Virus record (IMG/VR): IMGVR_UViG_3300045006_000421
Coordinates: 1 to 34,656 of that record
DNA: 34,656 nucleotides
From: a virus
Direction: 5' to 3' (one strand)
Position 1 is the first letter of the stretch. Every line of letters starts with the position of its first letter. The notes beneath the pieces are model-generated. The model did not search any database and had not been told where the DNA came from. It worked only from the letters and a program-made list of their open reading frames with translations. This document shows positions 28,007-33,639 of the stretch, piece by piece. The translations under genes and the position numbers were made by a program.

Positions 28007-28921
28007 GTGGAAGTCGTAGTCTGTGTATTTCACATCATACTTTGTGGATGCATCTGAATCCTCTACTCCATACTTGAATGAACCATCTGTATCAACGAAT
28101 GCTTGTTCAGAATACCCATTTACAAAGACACTTGTTGCGTCTATGTTATATGAAGCAGTTGAAGAAGCTTCAATTGTAACGGTAATTTCATTCACTGCAC
28201 CTGCACCCTTTAATCCAGAAACTCTTGCAAATTCTACATATCCTGTAGTTGTGGAGTTTTCAAAACTAAAGAATCTTGGAGTGGTTTCTTCAGTAACTGT
28301 TACACCATCTTTTCCAGACCAAATCAAATTCTTTACATTTGATTTGTTTGTAAGTTCCATACTAATCCATGTAGGATCAACATTTTCCTTACCTCCAGAT
28401 GTAAGTTGTATAGTTACAGACTTACTTGTTCCTGCAGATATAGATGATTGGTTGTTTCCAGTTAATCCAAGTTCTGCATCCTGCAAAACAAGACCATCAG
28501 AGTTGAAAATTCTGAATGTTCCTCCTGATGCTTCATAATTCATCTCAAAACTTACATCACTTGAAGCACACTTTGTAATCACAACTTCAGGAAGGATTAT
28601 GTCCTTGTATCCAGCTAATGAAGACAAAATTGTTACCTTATCTCCTAAAGAGAAAGTTGTTCCACTTGAACCACTTGTCAAAGTTCCCCTATAAACACCA
28701 TTTAACTGGTGATAATATGTTGGACTTAGAGTCTGTGATTTTGTAGAAGCATTCAATCCTGTAAGAGTTATGTAAGGAGCTGTTTCACAGTTGTTAGTTG
28801 TTGATGATGGAACTCCTGCTCCCGATTGGGAAACTCCGAAGTAAACAGCAAGACCAACTATTGCAAAAATAAATAATCCGAAGAATATCCATCCGCCTGC
28901 ACCCATTCCTTTTTTATTCAT
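27998..28921 (-). CDS. Pilin-like secreted protein, candidate major structural protein (307 aa)
   Basis: MNKKGMGAGGWIFFGLFIFA begins a class III-type leader: a short basic N-terminus with K-K-G before a long hydrophobic helix, as in archaeal pilins and archaellins cleaved after the Gly. The rest is a Ser/Thr-rich beta protein with two Cys (NNCETAPY and TKCASSD). It is the only gene in its unit, with a long structured leader, the strongest Shine-Dalgarno in the window (AAAGGGGGTT) and its own terminator. This isolated, strongly translated layout is usual for abundant structural proteins. It could be a pilus or virion shell subunit; which of the two is not visible. Confidence 0.75.
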   Translation of the reverse strand: MNKKGMGAGGWIFFGLFIFAIVGLAVYFGVSQSGAGVPSSTTNNCETAPYITLTGLNASTKSQTLSPTYYHQLNGVYRGTLTSGSSGTTFSLGDKVTILSSLAGYKDIILPEVVITKCASSDVSFEMNYEASGGTFRIFNSDGLVLQDAELGLTGNNQSSISAGTSKSVTIQLTSGGKENVDPTWISMELTNKSNVKNLIWSGKDGVTVTEETTPRFFSFENSTTTGYVEFARVSGLKGAGAVNEITVTIEASSTASYNIDATSVFVNGYSEQAFVDTDGSFKYGVEDSDASTKYDVKYTDYDFHIT

Positions 28922-28930
28922 CTTTATTTT

Positions 28931-28940
28931 AACCCCCTTT
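28931..28940 (-). promoter_or_regulatory. Strong ribosome-binding site of the 307-aa gene
   Basis: AAAGGGGGTT on the minus strand, about 10 nt before the ATG. This is notable because most other units here are leaderless. Confidence 0.6.
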
Positions 28941-28990
28941 CATTTTAGGTTTGTTGTTTTCTAACCTCAACCTCTTTGGTGTAATTATGC

Positions 28991-29028
28991 CCCAACCTAT
29001 AAACATAGGGTTGTTGTATAGTGTTGGG
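28991..29028 (-). promoter_or_regulatory. Structured 5' leader of the 307-aa gene
   Basis: On the minus strand CCCAAC (29023-29028) can pair with GTTGGG (28991-28996), enclosing a second hairpin CCTAT-GTTT-ATAGG (28996-29009). It lies in the middle of a leader of about 125 nt and may stabilise the message. Confidence 0.5.
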
Positions 29029-29068
29029 TGAATATATTTGAACTCATAAGGAATTAAGGGTTTTCTCC

Positions 29069-29076
29069 TTTATAAA
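29069..29076 (-). promoter_or_regulatory. TATA box of the 307-aa gene
   Basis: TTTATAAA within a symmetrical CCTTTATAAAGG. A start about 25 nt downstream would give a leader of about 125 nt. It points away from the plus-strand promoter at 29100. Confidence 0.55.
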
Positions 29077-29099
29077 GGATATTAGTAAAAAAACTAACA

Positions 29100-29107
29100 T
29101 TTAAATA
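29100..29107 (+). promoter_or_regulatory. TATA box of the winged-helix gene
   Basis: TTTAAATA centred 25 nt before ATG 29129, which decides that Met as the start over the in-frame TTG at 29120. Confidence 0.6.
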
Positions 29108-29128
29108 TTTGCTTTTCCTTTGTTTTTT

Positions 29129-29455
29129 ATGAAAGAAGAGAAAGAAGTTCATTATTTAAAATCAATTTACCTTTCTGATTTTACTTCTGGAATTTTGAAA
29201 GTTTCTCATGCAGGAACTAAATCAGACTTTGAAAGGATATGTGGAGTTGGAGAGAATAATATGGAATTTCGTAAATGGTTAGATAAACTTATAAAAGAGG
29301 GTGTTTTGGTTCAAAAAGGTGTTAGTGAAAATAAATATCCTGTTTGGACTGCTAATACAAATATGATTTTAAAGAAGTTAAACTCCATTTCTTATTACAC
29401 AAAATTTAAGAAAGTAGAGTATGATGATATGCTGAGACCTTTCTCACAGATTTAG
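29129..29455 (+). CDS. Winged-helix DNA-binding protein (108 aa)
   Basis: A soluble protein whose middle part (SGILKVSHAGTKSDFERICG then EFRKWLDKLIKEGVLVQKGV and a short wing ending YPVWTAN) reads like a winged helix. It is a single-gene leaderless unit between the 307-aa structural gene and the membrane protein gene it converges with (3' ends overlap by four bases). As a stand-alone regulator next to the surface-gene region it is a candidate for binding the shared palindrome. Confidence 0.7.
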   Translation: MKEEKEVHYLKSIYLSDFTSGILKVSHAGTKSDFERICGVGENNMEFRKWLDKLIKEGVLVQKGVSENKYPVWTANTNMILKKLNSISYYTKFKKVEYDDMLRPFSQI

Positions 29456-30111
29456 ATACTTAAAATTGAAATTAAATAAATAATTAGGTTACAAACTCCG
29501 TGAAATGGGATTGTTTTTACTATAACTTTCCATGTTTGTTCATAAACTGTCCCATTTGGGATATTCATTAAAAGAGTTCCGTTTGATAATCCTACAATTA
29601 CAATAATTAGGTTTACAAAGAAAATAAAAATAAATCCAATAATGAAACTTTTCCTTAAATTTTCCCATATTGAAGGATCATATCCTGCTCTGTCTCCTTT
29701 AAATTTAAAAAAACTGTAGGCAATCTTGAAAGGAACTATAACAAGGAAAACAAGTCCAATTATCTGCCAATATAAAAGAATTTGATTCCAATAATATTTT
29801 GTTTTGTTCCATAATCCTGTATCTGGCTTTTCTCCTTTTAGTTCAATAGGGTTGTCTTTTAACGAGTCCACTGTCTTATCAAGTTCATTATCTGCGTTGA
29901 TTACTGCAAGTCCTGACATAACAAAAGGATATGATGGATTGTTTGTTTCTCTTGCTATTTGGATTGATGAAATTATTGTTGGAAGCAGAAAGATAAAAAA
30001 AGAGATTATAAACCAATGCCTCCAAGCAAATCTAAAAAGTGATAAAATACCGAATTTTGAGGATGTAGTTGTTGTTCTTATTATTTGTGTTGGAATTGGA
30101 GACAAATCCAT
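29452..30111 (-). CDS. Multi-TM membrane protein (219 aa)
   Basis: Four transmembrane helices (about residues 32-50, 113-133, 154-176 and 200-218) with a long loop between the first and second containing DKTVDSLKDNPIELKGEKPD. No motif of a known transporter is visible. It has its own palindrome promoter and is transcribed away from the plus-strand early unit. Function unknown. Confidence 0.75.
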   Translation of the reverse strand: MDLSPIPTQIIRTTTTSSKFGILSLFRFAWRHWFIISFFIFLLPTIISSIQIARETNNPSYPFVMSGLAVINADNELDKTVDSLKDNPIELKGEKPDTGLWNKTKYYWNQILLYWQIIGLVFLVIVPFKIAYSFFKFKGDRAGYDPSIWENLRKSFIIGFIFIFFVNLIIVIVGLSNGTLLMNIPNGTVYEQTWKVIVKTIPFHGVCNLIIYLISILSI

Positions 30112-30134
30112 AGAGAATAGAGTAAAGAGTAATA

Positions 30135-30164
30135 TTTAAATATTACTTTTTGAATTTTTGTTCA
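30135..30164 (-). promoter_or_regulatory. Promoter with shared palindrome, 219-aa membrane gene
   Basis: TTTAAATA-type TATA at 30135-30142 and TTTTTGAA-N6-TTCA at 30147-30164. The gap of four bases is shorter than in the other copies and the distal arm is shortened by a G. Confidence 0.55.
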
Positions 30165-30181
30165 GCAATCTTTTTATAGTG

Positions 30182-30230
30182 TGTCCGTATTGTCCGTGTC
30201 CACAAACCAAAGAACCCAAAGAACACAAAG
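30182..30230 (+). promoter_or_regulatory. Operator-like tandem repeats upstream of the plus-strand unit
   Basis: TGTCCGT at 30182-30188 and 30191-30197, then CCAAAGAAC twice in direct tandem (30207-30215, 30216-30224) followed by ACAAAG. The array ends at the TATA box and lies between divergent promoters, so it probably binds a regulator of the plus-strand unit. Confidence 0.6.
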
Positions 30231-30232
30231 TA

Positions 30233-30240
30233 TTTAAATA
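30233..30240 (+). promoter_or_regulatory. TATA box of the plus-strand operon
   Basis: TTTAAATA centred about 25 nt before ATG 30261, giving a leaderless message. Confidence 0.65.
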
Positions 30241-30260
30241 CCATTAAACTATTTTATAAT

Positions 30261-30467
30261 ATGAATATTAAAGATGATATTAAAAAGAAAGATATAATTA
30301 AATTTTTAAATAAAAAAGAAGAATGGTTTACTTTGAATCAGATAAAAACATCTTTAGGTATTCATATTTATAAAGCTGAACTTTTACTTTATCAATTATT
30401 ATATGAGGGGAAGGTTGAATTAGACAAAAGGGGTAAATTTAATTTTTGGAGATTGAAAAATGAGTGA
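30261..30467 (+). CDS. Small winged-helix protein (68 aa)
   Basis: Nearly the whole protein is one winged helix: KKDIIKFLNKKEEWFTLNQI for helix 1 and 2, KTSLGIHIYKAELLLYQLLY as recognition region, and KVELDKRGKFNFWRL as wing. It is the first gene of the plus-strand unit and overlaps the next by eight bases. It probably controls its own promoter, next to which the tandem repeats lie. Confidence 0.8.
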   Translation: MNIKDDIKKKDIIKFLNKKEEWFTLNQIKTSLGIHIYKAELLLYQLLYEGKVELDKRGKFNFWRLKNE

Positions 30468-30888
30468 ACATGATGAACAGAAATTAGTTAATTTATCAAA
30501 AGAGGATACAGATTCATTAAAATCTATATTTGAAGATACTGAGATAATAAGTGATGATGAAAAAAAATCTCTTATTCAAAAGAGGAATAAGTCAAGAAAG
30601 GATAGTATAGTATTTGGTGATGTCTTTCTTTATTGTTATGATACTCTTTCTGAATGTATCAATCTCTTTCAAGGAGAAGATAGTTTGGATGAAAGAATTA
30701 AAACATATCTTTCTCAGTTTTCTGGGATGACTGATGATTTGAGAACTCTTGCTGAAAATTATAATGATTCTCAAATAGAGAGTTTTTGGGATGGAGAAAT
30801 GATAAAAGATTTTGTTAGGTCAAGAAGGGAAAAAATGAATTCACTTATAAAATTGTTTTTTAGTGTGATTGGCGGAGAGGATGTATAA
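30460..30888 (+). CDS. Acidic hypothetical protein (142 aa)
   Basis: An acidic, mostly helical soluble protein (SKEDTDSLKSIFEDTEIISD near the start, LRTLAENYNDSQIESFWDGE later). No known motif. Eight-base overlap with the winged-helix gene and one-base overlap with the next (TAATG) indicate coupled translation. Confidence 0.75.
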   Translation: MSEHDEQKLVNLSKEDTDSLKSIFEDTEIISDDEKKSLIQKRNKSRKDSIVFGDVFLYCYDTLSECINLFQGEDSLDERIKTYLSQFSGMTDDLRTLAENYNDSQIESFWDGEMIKDFVRSRREKMNSLIKLFFSVIGGEDV

Positions 30889-30998
30889 TGGAAACTTATT
30901 GGGAAAGAAGAAGGAAAGAGAAGGAAGAAGAGGTTGAAAAATCAAAAAATGTGTCTGAGGTTTATAAAGAGTCTGATGATGTAGAAATAATAAAATAA
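30888..30998 (+). CDS. Mini-protein (36 aa)
   Basis: METYWERRRKEKEEEVEKSK and 16 more charged residues, one continuous helix in appearance. The ATG overlaps the previous stop in a TAATG arrangement, and the next gene starts one base after its stop. Confidence 0.6.
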   Translation: METYWERRRKEKEEEVEKSKNVSEVYKESDDVEIIK

Positions 30999-30999
30999 A

Positions 31000-31365
31000 A
31001 TGAACATAATAAGGCAATTAATTGTGAAAAAGTTAGAGAATGAAGAGATTTTCTTAAAGGCATTAGAGAGAGAACATTCTTTTGGAGAGCATATTTGTGC
31101 TTACCTTATGTCTTTAGCTTATCTTAATATAAGTGACCCTATTTTGAGGAAAAAAAGGATTTTGTGGAAGAGATTTATAACTTCAAAGGATAAGGATAAA
31201 TATTATAAGAAAATTCTCATACAAAAACAAAAGGAGGATGAGATAATAATTCTTGCCTTGAATCAGATAGAAAAGCATTCTGAAGAAAATACAAACATTT
31301 TTGGAAGCCTTTACAAACCTTTTACTATTGGGATTTTGGGTTATGAGTTTATGGCAAATACATAA
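31000..31365 (+). CDS. Hypothetical helical protein (121 aa)
   Basis: All-helical soluble protein, Lys/Glu-rich, with HSFGEHICAYLMSLAYLNIS near residue 26. No known motif. It overlaps the next ATG by one base. Together with the two neighbours it forms an unknown cytoplasmic module ahead of the methyltransferases. Confidence 0.7.
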   Translation: MNIIRQLIVKKLENEEIFLKALEREHSFGEHICAYLMSLAYLNISDPILRKKRILWKRFITSKDKDKYYKKILIQKQKEDEIIILALNQIEKHSEENTNIFGSLYKPFTIGILGYEFMANT

Positions 31366-31934
31366 TGGAAGAAAAAAAAGATATTGAAATTGAAAGAAAA
31401 GAATTACCAAAAAGCATAGCAGTAAATATCCAACAAATGATATTCACTGACTTGGGAAATTATGGTGGGATTCATACAGGAATAGACAAGTTCTTTTATC
31501 TGAAAAATGTTATTTATCAACTTACAAGCCATTTGATAGTTAATTATGGAAAGGAATGGTTTGAAAAGAGAATGGCTGAAGAACTTAAAAACACACCTTT
31601 GAAGTATAAAACATGGGATGAGGTTAATAAAGTCTTTGAAAAAATGAAACCCCATCTTGACAGAGTTAAAATTTATTATGATGATATTCGTGGAAGGAAA
31701 GAAATTCCCAAAGAAAAACAAGTAAAGATAAATTCTTTGGTTAGAAAGGTTTCTCCTTATCAGATTGAAATATTCTTTGTGTTTAATATTCTTATGAAAA
31801 TAAGCGGTATGCAGAGGCACACAATTCCAAAGCAATATTTCAAAACTCTTGAGGATAAAAAGTATATCAAATCTCCTTTTGAAAGAATGAAACCTTTTGC
31901 AGAAAGCAGAGATTTGGTGATGGAGGAAAAGTAA
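31365..31934 (+). CDS. Hypothetical protein (189 aa)
   Basis: Soluble and helical, with aromatic-rich stretches (GGIHTGIDKFFYLKNVIYQL and SPYQIEIFFVFNILMKISGM). I cannot assign a family. It overlaps the methyltransferase remnant by one base, so it is co-translated with it. Confidence 0.7.
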   Translation: MEEKKDIEIERKELPKSIAVNIQQMIFTDLGNYGGIHTGIDKFFYLKNVIYQLTSHLIVNYGKEWFEKRMAEELKNTPLKYKTWDEVNKVFEKMKPHLDRVKIYYDDIRGRKEIPKEKQVKINSLVRKVSPYQIEIFFVFNILMKISGMQRHTIPKQYFKTLEDKKYIKSPFERMKPFAESRDLVMEEK

Positions 31935-32215
31935 TGGAACTTCCAATAAATAAAATAATTCAAGGTGACTGCATAGAAGAAATGAAGAAACTTTCAGACA
32001 ATTCGGTTGATGCTATAATAACTGACCCCCCTTATGGTTTAGAATTTATGGGTAAGGAGTGGGATAAATTCAAAGAAACAGGAAATAGTAGTTTAATGTA
32101 TGGAACAGAAGAAGAGGGTGTTCAGGGTGTTTATGGTAAAGAGAAAGAACAAGATTATATCAAGATTGCAGAATCACGAATTAAACCTTTTCTTGAGCAG
32201 AGGAGATTAGAATGA
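31934..32215 (+). pseudogene. Internally deleted DNA methyltransferase remnant (93 aa)
   Basis: The first 45 residues match the start of a beta-class N6-adenine or N4-cytosine methyltransferase: INKIIQGDCIEEMKKL, then DPPYGLEFMGKEWD, where DPPY (31-34) is catalytic motif IV. After a short polar stretch the protein continues with GKEKEQDYIKIAESRI (68-83), which is how such enzymes end right after their SAM-binding motif (typically IGIEKE-x-x-Y-x-x-IA-x-x-RI). Everything between, including the SAM-binding FxGxG motif, is missing, but the frame and stop are intact. It overlaps the next methyltransferase gene by four bases. It cannot be an active methyltransferase on its own. Confidence 0.8.
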
Positions 32216-33477
32216 TTACCTTATACAATATGGATGTCTGCGAAGCTTTAAAGCAAATTCCCAATGAAAGTGTTGATTGTATAGTAACAAGTCCTCCTTA
32301 TTTTGGTGTAAGAAATTATAAAGGTGAAACAGAAACAGTTTGGGGGGAAAATAAAATGTGTGAACATGAATTTGAGGTTAAAGAGAGATATGTTCATAGA
32401 GGAAGTTCTAAAACAACAGTTCATCATGCTATTAAAAAGGGAAATTTACAAGTTGATTGGAAGACACAAGACAAAACTTGTAAAAAATGTGGGGCTTGGA
32501 AAGGAAGTTTAGGTTTAGAAGAGCATCCTCAGGATTATATCAATCATATTGTTGAAGTATCTACAGAGTGTATGAGGGTATTAAAAAAAACAGGGGTTTT
32601 CTTTTTGAATTTGGGAGATACTTACTACACTAAAAGTGGAAGTGGATTTAAAGGGGATAAATTTAAAAGTAAGTTTCTTGATGAGGAGTTGAGTAATCAT
32701 TCAAACCAAATTAGAGGGAAATTTAAATCAAATTGGCTTCAAAGCAAACAAAAACTTCTTATTCCCCACAAAATTGCCATTGCTTTACAAGAAAAAGGAT
32801 TTTTAATCAGAGATGATTGTGTTTGGGTTAAGAAATTAATGATGTATCCAGAAAAGGAAACTATTGGATCAACAATGCCTTTCCCTGTTCAAGACAAGTT
32901 ACTTCCTTCAACAGAATATATTTTTCAGATAGTAAAGAATAGAAAGTATTATTTCAATTTGGAAGATTTAAGAACACCTATAAAAAATTCCTCTTTTAAT
33001 AGAATGAAACATAAAGAAAGTTCTACTATGAATAAAGAAGGATCTCCTTACAAAGAACAAAAATTAAAGGAATATTGGGATAAACAAACTTCTAAAAAAT
33101 TAACCAAAAATCAAGATGCTATTGTGGGTAAAGGTTATCAAAATTGGAGTGTTACTGCTGAAGTTCAGGATGCTAATCCTACAAATGCTATAATGTTTAG
33201 GAGGTCTGATGAATTTTCAAAACAAGATAAGGATAATCAACATTTCGCTTCTTTTCCCGAAACTCTTGCAGAGTTCTTTATTTTGGTGGGATGCCCTAAA
33301 GATGGAGTTGTTCTTGATCCTTTTGCAGGAAGTGGAACAACATTAGTTAGTGCAAGAAAGTTAAACAGAAATGCTATAGGAATAGAAATCAGTAAAGAAT
33401 ATTGTAATTTGATTGAAAAGAGGTTCTTTAGAGGAAACAAGACACTTGTTCCTGAAGAGTTTAAAGTAATAAAATGA
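32212..33477 (+). CDS. Beta-class DNA methyltransferase, probably N4-cytosine (421 aa)
   Basis: Catalytic motif TSPPY at residues 26-30 and SAM-binding motif DPFAGSGTT near residues 369-377, in the IV-before-I order of the beta class. The S-P-P-Y form is usual for N4-cytosine enzymes, whereas D-P-P-Y is usual for N6-adenine. Between them are a likely zinc knuckle (KMCEHEFEV and later TCKKCGAWKG) often seen in phage-type enzymes of this class, and a target-recognition region rich in Lys and Asn. No restriction endonuclease lies beside it, so it probably protects the element from host restriction or marks its DNA. Confidence 0.92.
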   Translation: MITLYNMDVCEALKQIPNESVDCIVTSPPYFGVRNYKGETETVWGENKMCEHEFEVKERYVHRGSSKTTVHHAIKKGNLQVDWKTQDKTCKKCGAWKGSLGLEEHPQDYINHIVEVSTECMRVLKKTGVFFLNLGDTYYTKSGSGFKGDKFKSKFLDEELSNHSNQIRGKFKSNWLQSKQKLLIPHKIAIALQEKGFLIRDDCVWVKKLMMYPEKETIGSTMPFPVQDKLLPSTEYIFQIVKNRKYYFNLEDLRTPIKNSSFNRMKHKESSTMNKEGSPYKEQKLKEYWDKQTSKKLTKNQDAIVGKGYQNWSVTAEVQDANPTNAIMFRRSDEFSKQDKDNQHFASFPETLAEFFILVGCPKDGVVLDPFAGSGTTLVSARKLNRNAIGIEISKEYCNLIEKRFFRGNKTLVPEEFKVIK

Positions 33478-33639
33478 TACTCCCATATGGAATCAAAACT
33501 TCACAAAGAAAGAGCAAAAAAACGCAAAACAACATTTGGGCTTATCTTAGTTCATCTGTTCTCTTTTGAAAACCTTGTTAATGAGGGCTCAATGTTTGGA
33601 AGTTCTTGAGCCAGAAACCGATTCCTATGGGAGAAAAAA
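33478..33639. other. Intergenic stretch with inverted repeat before the ATPase
   Basis: A 162-nt gap without a credible gene. GGCTCAA (33577-33583) and TTGAGCC (33607-33613) can form a seven-base stem in a region that also gives short reading frames (VNEGSMFGSS and, in another frame, EVLEPETDSYG). No TATA box at the usual distance from ATG 33640 was found. It might be a site bound by the ATPase, a transfer origin, or a decayed gene end. Confidence 0.45.

Noticed and set aside
28023-28538. 171-codon plus-strand frame
   Set aside because: Antisense to the 307-aa pilin-like gene, which has a promoter, Shine-Dalgarno and terminator on the other strand.
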